NCBI GenBank assembly: GCA_041690355.1
Contig: JAWLHK010000032.1
Location: 1 to 28,453 of the forward strand
Length of the DNA stretch: 28,453 bases
Source of the DNA: JAWLHK01 sp041690355 [NCBI: bacterium]
Lineage (GTDB): Bacteria > J088 > JAWLBW01
Direction of reading: 5' to 3'
The notes below the pieces were generated by a model that was not told the origin of the DNA, did not search any database, and saw nothing but the letters and a program-made list of their open reading frames with translations. The translations under genes were made by a program, and so were the position numbers. How positions within the stretch are numbered: the stretch's first letter is position 1; each line of letters opens with the position of its first letter. This document shows positions 1-8,436 of the stretch, piece after piece.

Positions 1-78
1 GGTGTATTCCTTTCACCGGGCGGCAACCCGGAGGTTTGGTTTGGTTATCGAAAGGATACACCGCCTTTTTCGTTTTTA
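1..78 (+). terminator. Large two-stem hairpin followed by T-rich tract (possible terminator or structured RNA end)
   Basis: Bases 1-14 and 50-62 are complementary over 13 pairs with one bulged T. Inside, 16-20 (CCGGG) pairs with 27-31 (CCCGG). The outer stem is followed by a T-rich stretch at 66-78 interrupted by CG. A T-rich tail after a stem is the layout of an intrinsic terminator for a gene to the left of the window, but the outer loop (35 bases with its own hairpin) is far larger than usual. It could instead be the end of a structured RNA or a mobile-element boundary. The left edge is cut by the window, so the full structure may be longer. Confidence 0.4.
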
Positions 79-158
79 CACACCTTTTGAGGCTACCTCG
101 AATTCTAAAGAACTAAAATCTGCCGTCTCGGGTCGGATGGCTTAACTGAAGGTTTAAT

Positions 159-1334
159 ATGTGGTTCAAATACGCTATTGCTATGGTGACCTTCGCACTC
201 TGTAACGCCTCTTTAGCTTATGCCTACGAGTTTGAGTTCGCTTTTTATGGTAATCCTGTCCACACAGACATGGCTGCACGGGCAGTCCGTTGTGCTGCAA
301 GTGCCAAGAGCATCGAAGAGATAACGGATTGCGAAAACCAAAGATTAGTTGCTGTCCAAACAGTGGTGGAGTCAGAGAATGGCGATACAATCCCCATCTC
401 GATCGCTGACATGGAGAGCGCTGTCATTTGGAGCGATGATCCTATTCGTGAACTCCGATGGTACAAGTTCTACCGGGTCCCTATCTGGGTCTACAGAATT
501 GCTGAAGATGAGTGCGCCGGAAAACTCGAGGGACTCGAACACGGACTTCGTTGCAGCTCTCATTACGGACCTTTTCAGTTTCTGCATGCAATGGAAAGTG
601 AGACTTCTCTTCCGGCCGATCAGACTCTGGCTACCATCCTAGCGTGGATTGAATATGCTTATGCAGTAGCAATGAACGAAAAACGTGGCGGGACGTACCA
701 CAACGATCGGCCTTACTGCGAGACCCTTTCTGCGGAATACGGGAGCAACGAAAAATTCTTAAGGGCTATGATGCCAGATGGACATGATGGTTATCCGTGT
801 AAGAAAGACGGCCCGGCTTGGAGAATCTCCACACCTTTCTCGTTCTCGTGCTTCTTAAGATCTACAAGCTGCCGGGAGACCATACAGCCAAATGATGCAG
901 GTATTCGAAAGGCGGCTCTTGGGTCAATACTGCACGTCATCCAAGACTCATACGCTAAGGGACACACCAGCCGCGGAAGGGACTCTCTGGAATTTATCGA
1001 TAGAATCGAGCGTGCGCCGATAAAGCAGTTCCAGATTTATGGCGACCAGAACCATGAATGCCATAAGAAGGCGGATAAGTTGGCCCCCGTAGAAGACTGT
1101 AACGGATCTGAACAATGCGCTTATCCTGTAGGCCCCGCATCTTATGCAATCGACGGTCCCATAACTGCATCCGCCAAGATACTTAAGTATTATTCAGTTG
1201 GAGCGAAGTGGCGGGTAGTTGAAAGATACCTACGTAAACACGTATTCGTCCTCGACGGGGAACGCTCGGGGGCTGGAACCACCGAGCTTATGAAGCGAAC
1301 GCATGTGAAGGAGTGCAAGGCGCACCGGCAGTAA
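159..1334 (+). CDS. Secreted protein with zinc phospholipase C/P1-nuclease-like HxxxD...H motif, probably acquired
   Basis: A 391-residue protein of no family I can name with certainty. Residues 1-22 form a signal peptide with likely cleavage after Ala-Tyr-Ala. Mature-region His35 (in NPVHTDMA) and the segment ILHVIQDSYAKGH, with His259, Asp263 and His269, resemble the metal-ligand spacing of the zinc-dependent phospholipase C / S1-P1 nuclease fold. This is a motif-level inference only. Numerous cysteines suggest disulfides and a periplasmic or extracellular location. The ATG is preceded by GAAGG at 148-152 with six bases of spacing. Base composition is near 50% G+C, with AT-rich codons such as ATA and TTA that the other genes rarely use, so it was probably acquired horizontally. 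It stands alone, between an odd hairpin and a bidirectional terminator. Confidence 0.8.
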   Translation: MWFKYAIAMVTFALCNASLAYAYEFEFAFYGNPVHTDMAARAVRCAASAKSIEEITDCENQRLVAVQTVVESENGDTIPISIADMESAVIWSDDPIRELRWYKFYRVPIWVYRIAEDECAGKLEGLEHGLRCSSHYGPFQFLHAMESETSLPADQTLATILAWIEYAYAVAMNEKRGGTYHNDRPYCETLSAEYGSNEKFLRAMMPDGHDGYPCKKDGPAWRISTPFSFSCFLRSTSCRETIQPNDAGIRKAALGSILHVIQDSYAKGHTSRGRDSLEFIDRIERAPIKQFQIYGDQNHECHKKADKLAPVEDCNGSEQCAYPVGPASYAIDGPITASAKILKYYSVGAKWRVVERYLRKHVFVLDGERSGAGTTELMKRTHVKECKAHRQ

Positions 1335-1377
1335 CTTCAATCCAACGCGCATCTGCCCCTCCCCCCCCCAAAAAAAC

Positions 1378-1405
1378 AAAAGCGCTGCTCGAACGCAGCG
1401 CTTTT
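1378..1405. terminator. Bidirectional intrinsic terminator
   Basis: A perfect 11-bp inverted repeat (1378-1388 with 1395-1405, core AGCGCTGC/GCAGCGCT) with a six-base loop. A-rich sequence lies on the left and a T-run on the right, so it can end transcription from either side. It sits between the convergent secreted-protein gene and the FKBP gene. A C-tract and A-tract at about 1361-1377 lie just before it. Confidence 0.85.
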
Positions 1406-1476
1406 TCACACGTGCCCGCACGGGCGCCCATGGAAACGGTCAGGAGTTGCGAGAGGGTTCTTCCCTCCCCCTCCCC

Positions 1477-2073
1477 TCACTTCACATCCAGCAGCTCCAC
1501 CTCGAACACCAGGGTCGCATTGGGCGGAATCACGCCGCCCGCGCCGCGGGCGCCGTAGCCCAGGTGCGGGGGGATGGTCAGCTTGCGGATTTCGCCGACC
1601 TTCATGCCGTTGACGCCGGCGTCCCAGCCTTTGATGACCTGGCCGGCGCCGAGCAGGAACGTGAAGGGGGTGCGGCCGCGCGAGCTGTCGAACTTGCGGC
1701 CGTTCGTGAGCCAGCCGGTATAGTGCACCACGGCCTGGCGCCCCTTGCGGGCCATCTCCCCGTCGCCCGCCTTGAGCACCTTGATGGTCACGCCGTCGCG
1801 CGTGAACTCGTCGTCGACGGCCGCTTCAGCCTGCGCATCCCCGGATGGCTCCGGAGCAGCCTTCGGCGCCGGGCGCGCCGGCTCGGCCGCTGGGGCGGGT
1901 TCGGCCGGGGCGGGTTCTTCGGCGGCGACCGGTGCTTCGGCAGCGTCGGTCACGGCGGCCGTCGATTCGGCGTCGCGGGCCTGGCGCGGTTCCACGGATT
2001 TGCGCGTGTCTGGCGCGCAGGCCGCGAGGGCCAGAACCGGAATCAGCGTCAGCGAAAGGCGGAACAGGGACAT
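1477..2073 (-). CDS. FKBP-type peptidyl-prolyl isomerase lipoprotein
   Basis: A 198-residue envelope-anchored proline isomerase that would assist folding of exported proteins. Residues 1-18 form a lipoprotein signal ending LALAAC, so Cys19 would be acylated. Residues about 25-90 are an Ala/Pro/Glu-rich linker, and residues 93-198 are a full single FKBP domain. The usual pocket residues are visible: [33 protein letters not shown] and [10 protein letters not shown]. An in-frame upstream Met (at 2115) exists, but the start at 2073 is preceded by GAGGAG at good spacing and gives a clean signal peptide. It is the last gene of a purD-hydrolase-FKBP run, 38 bp after the hydrolase stop. The family is clear; the substrate is unknown. 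Confidence 0.93.
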   Translation of the reverse strand: MSLFRLSLTLIPVLALAACAPDTRKSVEPRQARDAESTAAVTDAAEAPVAAEEPAPAEPAPAAEPARPAPKAAPEPSGDAQAEAAVDDEFTRDGVTIKVLKAGDGEMARKGRQAVVHYTGWLTNGRKFDSSRGRTPFTFLLGAGQVIKGWDAGVNGMKVGEIRKLTIPPHLGYGARGAGGVIPPNATLVFEVELLDVK

Positions 2074-2111
2074 CGAAAATCTCCTCAGACAGTCTTGGAC
2101 CGAAGCCGACC

Positions 2112-3116
2112 TCACCCGCGCGCGGGGGGTATCCCTTCCTGGCGGACGAGCCAGTCGGCGATGGGTTGAAAAACGCGCTCTTCGGCGTGGTTGCTCACGA
2201 ACAGATCGGCATGCGCAAACGGGCGCGCCGAATCGCCGACCTGGAGAACTTCCTTCACCGACGAGCCGAGCAGGCGCACCCCGGAATAAGCCGTCTCGTA
2301 GGGGACGATGCCGTCGGCGTTCGCGATCACGCAGAGCAGCGGATTCGTGCGCTTGCGCAGCGCCTCGCTGACGTTCAGGCCGTCGAGCACGAGATCCTTG
2401 TGGCGGATCCAGTAGCCGATCTGGCGGTTCAGCTTGGGGACCGGATCCTCAATGGTGCGGATCATTTCGCCCAGCGAGGCCGTGTCGACCATCTCGGGGT
2501 GCAGATAGGCGCGCAGCACGAAGGGGAACTTGGCGATGACCGGGAACAGCGTGCGCGCCAGGCGCTGCGTGCCGTAGAACGGAATGCGCCCCAGCAGCTC
2601 GGGAACCGAGAAGGCGGCCTTGAGCACCGGGTTGATGTCGTCCCAGCGCAGCGGCGCGCCGATGGCGACCAGCGAGCCCATGCGCGGATCTTCGGCCAGG
2701 GCGAGATAGGAATAGAGGAACGTGCCGCCGAGGCTGGCGCCCACGCCGTCGACCGCCGTGCGGTTGTGGCTGACGGTGTGCGTGAGAATCGCGCCGACGG
2801 CGGCCGGAATGTCGTCCAGGACGATCTCGCGCAGGTCGTAGCTGCGGGTGCCGCCGCGGCGCTTCGAGCCCCCCTGCCCGCGCAGGTTCACGCTCCACAC
2901 GTCGAAGCCGTAGTCGGCCCAGGCCGCCTCCATCGAGCGCCCCGTCGGGTGGAAGCTGAAGATGAAGCTGTTCATGCCGTAGCCCGGCACGATCATGAGC
3001 GGGCGCAGCTCCTTGCGCAGCTTCTCGGGGTTGTGGGTCTGGCGAAGTTCCAGATCCCATCCGTTGCCGTTGCTCACGTAGTGCGTGCGAACGACCAGTT
3101 CCTGCGTCTGTGTCAT
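2112..3116 (-). CDS. Alpha/beta hydrolase (PHA synthase/lipase-like fold)
   Basis: A 334-residue cytoplasmic alpha/beta hydrolase without signal peptide. The oxyanion region is IVPGYGMNS (42-50). The nucleophile elbow is GVGASLGG with Ser128. The acid is probably Asp268 (NADGIVPY) and the base His302 (PFAHADLF). The NLRGQGGS segment (77-84) resembles lysosomal-lipase and PhaC-type hydrolases. PHA synthases use Cys at the elbow, and here it is Ser, so esterase or lipase activity is more likely than polymerisation. The start at 3116 is five bases after the purD stop, with a weak AAGAG upstream; an extended frame to 3194 would lie inside purD and was not used. Substrate unknown; co-transcription with purD is likely but not obviously functional. 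Confidence 0.88.
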   Translation of the reverse strand: MTQTQELVVRTHYVSNGNGWDLELRQTHNPEKLRKELRPLMIVPGYGMNSFIFSFHPTGRSMEAAWADYGFDVWSVNLRGQGGSKRRGGTRSYDLREIVLDDIPAAVGAILTHTVSHNRTAVDGVGASLGGTFLYSYLALAEDPRMGSLVAIGAPLRWDDINPVLKAAFSVPELLGRIPFYGTQRLARTLFPVIAKFPFVLRAYLHPEMVDTASLGEMIRTIEDPVPKLNRQIGYWIRHKDLVLDGLNVSEALRKRTNPLLCVIANADGIVPYETAYSGVRLLGSSVKEVLQVGDSARPFAHADLFVSNHAEERVFQPIADWLVRQEGIPPARG

Positions 3117-3121
3117 GGCAA

Positions 3122-4417
3122 TCAACTCTTCGTACGTTCGCCGGGCTCCAGGGCCCGGAATGCGATGTCGTTGCGGTACTGCGCCCCGTCCCACTTGATG
3201 CGCGAAACCGCCTCGTAGGCCCGCTCGCGCGCCTGGCGCACGTCTTCGCCGCGGGCCGTCACGGTCAGGACGCGCCCGCCGTTGGTGACGATCTCGCCGG
3301 CCTCGTTCTGGGCCGTGCCCGCGTGAAAGACGACGGCGCCGTCGACCTTGGCCGCTTCGTCGAGTCCGCCGATGACATCCCCCTTGCGCGGCGAAGCGGG
3401 ATAGCCGGCGGCGGCCATGACGACCGAGATGGCCGCGTCGTCGCTGAACGTGAGCGTCATGTCCTTGTCGAGATCCCCGCGGGCCGCCTTGAGCAGGATC
3501 GGCACGGCGTCGTCATCCCAGCGCATCATGAGCGGCTGGCATTCCGGATCGCCGAAGCGCACGTTGAACTCGAGGACGCTGATGCCGTCGGGCGTGAGCA
3601 TGATCCCCGCATAGAGCACGCCGCGGAAGGGGAAACCCTCCTGCGCCATGCCGCGCACGGTCGGCTCGAGTACGCGATCGTAGACCTGGCGCATGAGCGC
3701 CGGCGTGATGATCGGCGCGGGAGAATAGGCCCCCATGCCGCCCGTGTTGGGCCCCTTGTCGCCGTCGAGCAGGCGCTTGTGATCCTGCGCGCTCGGGAGG
3801 GGCAGAATGATGCGGCCGTCGGTGATGGCCAGGATGCTCGCTTCGACGCCGGTCAGGCAGTCTTCGAGCAGCACGGTCTTGCCCGCGAGCCCGAATTCCT
3901 CTTTCTCGAGACAGCGGCGGATGGCGTCTTCGGCCTCGGCCTCGGTCGTCGCCACGACGACCCCCTTGCCGGCCGCAAGCCCGTCGGCCTTGACGACGAT
4001 GGGCGCACCGTGCGCCTTCAGGTACTTGAGGGCCGGCTCGACGGCGTGAAAGATCTCGGCGCGCGCCGTCGGGATACCGTGGCGCTGCATGAACCCCTTC
4101 GCGAAGGCCTTGCTCCCCTCGAGGGCGGCCGCTTCGCGCGAGGGGCCGAAGATCTTCAGGTTCCGCTTCTCGAACGCGTCGACGATCCCCAGCGTGAGCG
4201 GAAGCTCGGGGCCGACGATGGTCAGGCTGATGCGCTTGGTTTCGGCAAAATCGGCCAGGCCTTCGACGTCGTCGACGGGCAGATCCAGGTTTTCGGCGAG
4301 GGCCGCCGTTCCCGGGTTCCCCGGCGCGCAGTAAATCCGATCGACGAGACGGCTCTGAGCAAGTTTCCAGACGAGCGCATGTTCACGCCCGCCGCTACCA
4401 ACGACAAGAATCTTCAT
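3122..4417 (-). CDS. purD: Phosphoribosylamine--glycine ligase
   Basis: A full-length (431 residues) GAR synthetase, which joins glycine to phosphoribosylamine with ATP in step two of de novo purine synthesis in the cytoplasm. The N-domain begins MKILVVGSGGREHAL (1-15). The ATP-grasp core holds KADGLAAGKGV (143-153) and the glycine/metal region GPNTGGMGAYSP (222-233). The family signature RFGDPECQ lies at 287-294, followed by the C-domain. No clear Shine-Dalgarno precedes the ATG, but this start matches the conserved N terminus of the family exactly. It lies 76 bp after the ceramidase-like gene, separated by a hairpin, so it probably has its own weak promoter in that gap or is reached by read-through. 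It leads the hydrolase and FKBP genes. Confidence 0.98.
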   Translation of the reverse strand: MKILVVGSGGREHALVWKLAQSRLVDRIYCAPGNPGTAALAENLDLPVDDVEGLADFAETKRISLTIVGPELPLTLGIVDAFEKRNLKIFGPSREAAALEGSKAFAKGFMQRHGIPTARAEIFHAVEPALKYLKAHGAPIVVKADGLAAGKGVVVATTEAEAEDAIRRCLEKEEFGLAGKTVLLEDCLTGVEASILAITDGRIILPLPSAQDHKRLLDGDKGPNTGGMGAYSPAPIITPALMRQVYDRVLEPTVRGMAQEGFPFRGVLYAGIMLTPDGISVLEFNVRFGDPECQPLMMRWDDDAVPILLKAARGDLDKDMTLTFSDDAAISVVMAAAGYPASPRKGDVIGGLDEAAKVDGAVVFHAGTAQNEAGEIVTNGGRVLTVTARGEDVRQARERAYEAVSRIKWDGAQYRNDIAFRALEPGERTKS

Positions 4418-4451
4418 ACGATTGAAACTATCCGAACGCAGAAATGAATAC

Positions 4452-4473
4452 GCCGGCGCCTTCCGACGCCGGC
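4452..4473 (-). terminator. Hairpin terminator after the ceramidase-like genes
   Basis: GCCGGCG (4452-4458) pairs with CGCCGGC (4467-4473) across an eight-base loop. Read on the minus strand it is followed by a T-rich but interrupted tail (TATTCATTTC). It lies 20 bp past the stop of the upstream gene and before purD, so it probably ends the long operon. The imperfect T-tract means leak-through is possible. Confidence 0.5.
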
Positions 4474-4493
4474 CTTGATGGGGCTCGCGAGGC

Positions 4494-6941
4494 TCAGTGC
4501 GCCAGGGAGCGGAACGTTCCCTGAAGCCGGTTGCCGTACGCGTCGGTGACGTCGCCGGTATCGAACTCGATCCGGTAGGTGCCCGCGCCCTTCCAGGCCA
4601 TCGACCCTTCGAGCCGCGGGAGCCCTTCTTCGCCCGGGCAGAGCGTGGGAACCTTGTCGGTACCCTCGGACACCCAGGTCAAAGAAACCGTCTCCGTAAC
4701 CGCATTATTGTAGATGACGCGCACGGTTCCCGCCATGCCGTCGACGATGGGGAAATCCGTGGTTCCGCGCTCGCTGAACAGGCGATAGTTGCCCAGCTGG
4801 TGGTCCCCTTCGTTGAAGACCTCGTCCCAGACCGGTGCGGCCTGCGGATAGAACGCCGACAATTCGATCTCGAGTCCGGTCGCCGTCGAGACCACGTGGA
4901 AATAGTCACCCGTGGCCAGCGCGCAATTGGCGCCGACGGTGAGCCCGTCGGCGACCTGGATCTCGAAGGGAGCGCTGACGAGGTCATAGGACTCCGGCTG
5001 CGCGCCGGCGGCGGGGAGCGTCGTGCCCGTGATGCGCACGCGGTAGGAACCGACGGAAACCCAGGCTGGAATTTCCCAGACGGCGCTCCAGCCGTGGCGC
5101 CGTTTGCCTGCCGTCGGCGCTTCCTCAAAGGTCGGTTCCGCGCGGTAATCGGTGACGATGTCGACGTGCGCGTTGCTCACCGGCCGCCAGCCCCGCGTGC
5201 GGAGCGGCTCGCCGGCGGCGGTCTCGATCGACACGCTTGGATGCCCGAGCACGGGGTCGCCGCCGTTCCACGCGATCTGCACGGCCTGCAGGCGCGTATA
5301 GGCCGCGGCCGGTTCGAGGGTGACGGCCGGGGCGCCTGCGGAGGCGGCGGCGGGCACCGGCTCGTATTCGATGGCGGGAAGCTCGATCTTCGGCGTCGGG
5401 TGCTTCTTCGCCGCCTTGCCCGTCCGCAGTTCCTCGTACAGGTCGAGGTGCTGCTCGATCAGGTACGGGGCGAAGCGCCATCCCCAGTAGCTGATGGTCG
5501 GCTCGTAGCCGCCGCTCATCCAGTCGTCGGGCATGAGGATGTAGCCGTTGTGATCCTGCGCGTAGGCGTAGATCATGACTTCGTCTTCGGGGTCGGCCCC
5601 CTCGCGCAGCACGCGCCCGATTTCACTCACGGCCTCGCCGGGAACGGCAAAGATCTTCAGCCCCCCGATGTCGGCCACCGCAATATCCGTATGATACTTC
5701 CCCTGCCCCTCGAGGCCATGCCCCAGGCAGCTCACGCTGAGCGGCGTGGTCTTCGTCTCGCAGGCCTCGGCGGTGAACTGGCAGAGGATGGCGCCGTCCT
5801 CAAAAAACTCCCCCTCCTCGTAGCCGAGCAGCTCGCGGCTGAGTGGAATGCGGCGCGTCTTGATGCCCAGGGGGATGTCTCGCGAAAGCTCGCGCACCCC
5901 TTCGGCCTCGGCGGCGCCGGTGACGGCACGATACAGCCGGTGCGCCTCTTCGGCGACGCGGTAACCCACGTCCTCCATGCGCTGCGAACCCTGTCCGTGG
6001 CCGCCGGGAGAGACGTCGCCCGCCGTTCCCTGCATGTACATGACGGTGACCGGCGCGCCAAAGCGCTCTTCGAGCTTCGTCTCGACGAACCCGGGCCCGT
6101 CGGTCGAGAGATGGTGGTTGTAGGCGCCGAGGATGGTGCCGTGCATGGCATAGTTCACGAGCACGGCGATGGGCGCTTCGGGTTCTCCCGATTCGGCGTC
6201 GACGGCATCGATACGGACGAGACGGACCCCGATGTCGATGTTGTCTTCGCCGTATTCGTCGTCGTCGTTACAGCGGCGATCCCGGTTGGCGTCGTCGCGT
6301 TCGCCGCGCGCGTACCCGAGGGCCGCGGGGCGCAGCGCGGCCTTGGCCTGCCCCAGCGCCTTCACGATGGAGCGCGCCACGCGGTCGACGCTTTCGGGAT
6401 TGAAGGAGTCGAGGCCATGGCCGACGGCGTCCTGCCGCCACCCTTCTTCATTCTCGAGCAGCTTGATCCGCAGCGAGGTCGCGAAGCGGGCGCCGGCCGC
6501 GTGCGTATGCGTGGCCGAGAGAATCAGGCGGTCGCGCAGATCGAGGCCGAGGTCCTCCTTTGCGAGGGTCACCGTGCGATCGAGAAGGACGTCGGATACT
6601 CCGATGGCGTCGATGCGGGCCAGGGCCATCAGCGTCACGCCGTCGTCGAGCAGAACGGCCTTGGCCTTCGGCGGCGCCTGCAGGCCGCGGCTCGCGGGAA
6701 ACAGATCGGCGAACGGGCTGCCCGGCTCGTCCTCAGGGAACGCGAAGGCGAGCACGCTCGTCTGCGCGTAGCCGGCCGTCGAGTGACCGACGGGCAGATC
6801 GATGAGCGCTTCACCGGCCCCCGCTTCGAGGGGCTTCGGGGTGGGCGCCGGATCGGACTCCGTCGTCGAGGTACAGGCGGGCGCGAACCCGGCCAGCGCC
6901 AGGACGAACAGCGCGCCTGCGAGCTTACCGGAGGGGCGCAA
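4494..6941 (-). CDS. Neutral/alkaline ceramidase-like lipoprotein (nucleophile motif intact)
   Basis: An 815-residue exported hydrolase of the neutral/alkaline non-lysosomal ceramidase family, which cleaves the N-acyl bond of ceramides. Predicted zinc ligands lie in ATHTHAAG (His145, His147) and YAMHGT (His267). The nucleophile motif GDVSP is present (Ser311). The C-terminal third carries beta-rich ceramidase-type domains. The start is a TTG at 6941, not the upstream ATG at 7007: GGAG lies seven bases before TTG, and the resulting N terminus is a compact lipoprotein signal (Cys23, degenerate lipobox APAC). The ATG would force an 83-bp overlap with no ribosome site. As placed, it overlaps the preceding paralog by 17 bp, suggesting translational coupling. 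The true substrate may be another amide-linked lipid. Confidence 0.88.
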   Translation of the reverse strand: MRPSGKLAGALFVLALAGFAPACTSTTESDPAPTPKPLEAGAGEALIDLPVGHSTAGYAQTSVLAFAFPEDEPGSPFADLFPASRGLQAPPKAKAVLLDDGVTLMALARIDAIGVSDVLLDRTVTLAKEDLGLDLRDRLILSATHTHAAGARFATSLRIKLLENEEGWRQDAVGHGLDSFNPESVDRVARSIVKALGQAKAALRPAALGYARGERDDANRDRRCNDDDEYGEDNIDIGVRLVRIDAVDAESGEPEAPIAVLVNYAMHGTILGAYNHHLSTDGPGFVETKLEERFGAPVTVMYMQGTAGDVSPGGHGQGSQRMEDVGYRVAEEAHRLYRAVTGAAEAEGVRELSRDIPLGIKTRRIPLSRELLGYEEGEFFEDGAILCQFTAEACETKTTPLSVSCLGHGLEGQGKYHTDIAVADIGGLKIFAVPGEAVSEIGRVLREGADPEDEVMIYAYAQDHNGYILMPDDWMSGGYEPTISYWGWRFAPYLIEQHLDLYEELRTGKAAKKHPTPKIELPAIEYEPVPAAASAGAPAVTLEPAAAYTRLQAVQIAWNGGDPVLGHPSVSIETAAGEPLRTRGWRPVSNAHVDIVTDYRAEPTFEEAPTAGKRRHGWSAVWEIPAWVSVGSYRVRITGTTLPAAGAQPESYDLVSAPFEIQVADGLTVGANCALATGDYFHVVSTATGLEIELSAFYPQAAPVWDEVFNEGDHQLGNYRLFSERGTTDFPIVDGMAGTVRVIYNNAVTETVSLTWVSEGTDKVPTLCPGEEGLPRLEGSMAWKGAGTYRIEFDTGDVTDAYGNRLQGTFRSLAH

Positions 6942-8436
6942 GCACGCTCTCCACGGATTCGGCCAGCAGCGGCGCCGTTTTCGGTCCCAGCGAGACGGTC
7001 TCTTCATATTCGTTCGTATCCCACTGCGACTTCGGAATGATGTAGCCGAATTCGCCGTTGCCGAGCCCGAAGACGAACTTGAAGTCGGCCGTCATCATCT
7101 CCTTGCGGATCGTCTTTTCCTTGGGGGCGTCCGGATAATCCCCCTTGTACTTGTCCGTGCCGTCGGGGAACTGTTCGAGATACTGCGCCGAACCGGGCAC
7201 GTCATAGCCGCCGTCGGCCAGCTCGGGAAACAGTTCTCCGGGTACGTTCACCCACTGCGCGGCGCCGTCGCAGAAGTCGGCCGCCTTGATGTGGGCATAG
7301 ACGCAGCCGACCTTGCAGACGTCTTCGTCGCGGATGAGATCCTCGTCCGATGCGTAGAAGACCTCGTTCTGCACGAGGATGCGGAAGGCGGCGTTCTCCA
7401 TGGGGAGCAGAAGGTTCTCGGCGTTCGTATGCATGGCGCACGTTTCGTGCAGCGGCGCCGTCTTGAGCGCTTCGAGCGCAACGTCGGCGATGCGCACGCC
7501 TGTCGTTTCGGCGAGCGCGAAGGTATCGTGGTGCTGCGGGGTCATGAGGCCGCCGATGGTGCCGACGGCGAAGACGCTGATGCCCCCTAGTTCCTCTTCC
7601 ATGCGCAGCCGCGTATAGTGCGGAAAATCCGAGGTGATGTAGGGATTTCTGCTCCAGAGCACTTCCGGATGCATCGAGAATTCGACCAGCGTGCCCATGG
7701 TCTTGCCGGCCCCGTCGACGAACTGGGCGGCCACGACGTCGTTGTCGATGACGATCGGGTAGCGCGAATCCTTGTTGATGTCCCCCGGTGCGACCCCTTT
7801 GCCGAAGCGGACCTTGGCCGGCGCCAGCGCCTCGAAGCTGGCCACGATGGCGTCGGCGGCGGCGGCCACCAGGCTGTCCATGAACGGCTGCGATACGCCC
7901 GGAACCAGCGGCGCCTCGCCCCAGTAGCCCATCGTGTCGGGGGCTTCGTGCGTGTGCGTGGCCGCGATGACCAGATCGCTGTCGATGAGCGGGTACTTCG
8001 CGCCGATGCGCTCCAGCACGGCCGCGCGAATCGCCTCGACCGAACGCGGCAGCAGACCGACCGAGTCGATGGAGGTCAGCGAGTAGATGCAGCTGCCCTG
8101 CTTCACCGTGACCGTGCGCGCCCAGAGATCGTCGTGGACCCCCTGCGCCGCGCGGCCGTTGTTGAAGCCGGCGATCCAGAGCGGCTCCCAGACGCCGTTG
8201 CCGTTCGTATCGGTCGTCTTTTCGCCGTAATCGTAGAGATGGTTGCCGTTCTCGTCGACATACCCCTCGATGTTCTCCGGGGTGAAATCGACCGCGGCAA
8301 ACCCGGCCTCGAAGGGCGCGTCGGGCTCGAGGCAGTTCGCCTGCTTCTCGACGGCGGTTTCTTCGAGCTTGACTTCGCACGCGCTCAACAGAAGCAGAAG
8401 CGCAAGGGCGGTTACTTGACCGTGTCTTCGATCCAT
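6925..8436 (-). CDS. Divergent neutral-ceramidase-like lipoprotein with altered nucleophile motif
   Basis: A 503-residue lipoprotein (lipobox LSAC, Cys20) related to the gene that follows it. It keeps the zinc-site segment ATHTHEAPD (His161, His163) and FSMHPE (His256). Where the paralog reads GDVSP, this one reads GLMTP (296-300), so the usual Ser nucleophile is replaced, by Thr299 in a simple alignment, and the Asp is lost. Two Asp/Asn-rich loops, DENGNHLYDYGE (61-72) and DTNGNGVWE (76-84), look like calcium-binding loops. The start at 8436 has AGGAAGAAGG seven bases upstream; the frame extends to 8721 but that part is antisense-quality sequence inside the neighbouring gene. It overlaps the upstream small gene by 25 bp. 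It could be a hydrolase with a different nucleophile, a binding protein, or a partner of its paralog. Confidence 0.85.
   Translation of the reverse strand: MDRRHGQVTALALLLLLSACEVKLEETAVEKQANCLEPDAPFEAGFAAVDFTPENIEGYVDENGNHLYDYGEKTTDTNGNGVWEPLWIAGFNNGRAAQGVHDDLWARTVTVKQGSCIYSLTSIDSVGLLPRSVEAIRAAVLERIGAKYPLIDSDLVIAATHTHEAPDTMGYWGEAPLVPGVSQPFMDSLVAAAADAIVASFEALAPAKVRFGKGVAPGDINKDSRYPIVIDNDVVAAQFVDGAGKTMGTLVEFSMHPEVLWSRNPYITSDFPHYTRLRMEEELGGISVFAVGTIGGLMTPQHHDTFALAETTGVRIADVALEALKTAPLHETCAMHTNAENLLLPMENAAFRILVQNEVFYASDEDLIRDEDVCKVGCVYAHIKAADFCDGAAQWVNVPGELFPELADGGYDVPGSAQYLEQFPDGTDKYKGDYPDAPKEKTIRKEMMTADFKFVFGLGNGEFGYIIPKSQWDTNEYEETVSLGPKTAPLLAESVESVLAPLR

Noticed and set aside
1-62. Integron attC site at the left edge
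   Set aside because: The stem ends do not fit the RYYYAAC/GTTRRRY core sites and no integrase is in view.
1361-1377. C-run and A-run before the terminator as a phase-variation tract
   Set aside because: Lies outside any coding frame and is not between promoter elements; may only reflect the terminator's A-rich arm or a sequencing-prone tract.
2112-3116. PHA synthase (PhaC) call for the alpha/beta hydrolase
   Set aside because: The nucleophile elbow carries Ser, not the Cys of PHA synthases.
3110-4447. Long plus-strand frame opposite purD
   Set aside because: Antisense shadow of a fully conserved purD.
6942-7007. Upstream ATG start for the first ceramidase-like protein
   Set aside because: No ribosome site, 83-bp overlap with the preceding gene and an Arg/Trp-rich leader that spoils the signal peptide; TTG at 6941 fits better.
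4497-7040. 847-residue plus-strand open frame opposite the ceramidase-like gene
   Set aside because: Arg/Gly/His-rich composition typical of antisense translation of GC-rich genes; no domain; the opposite strand encodes a clear family.
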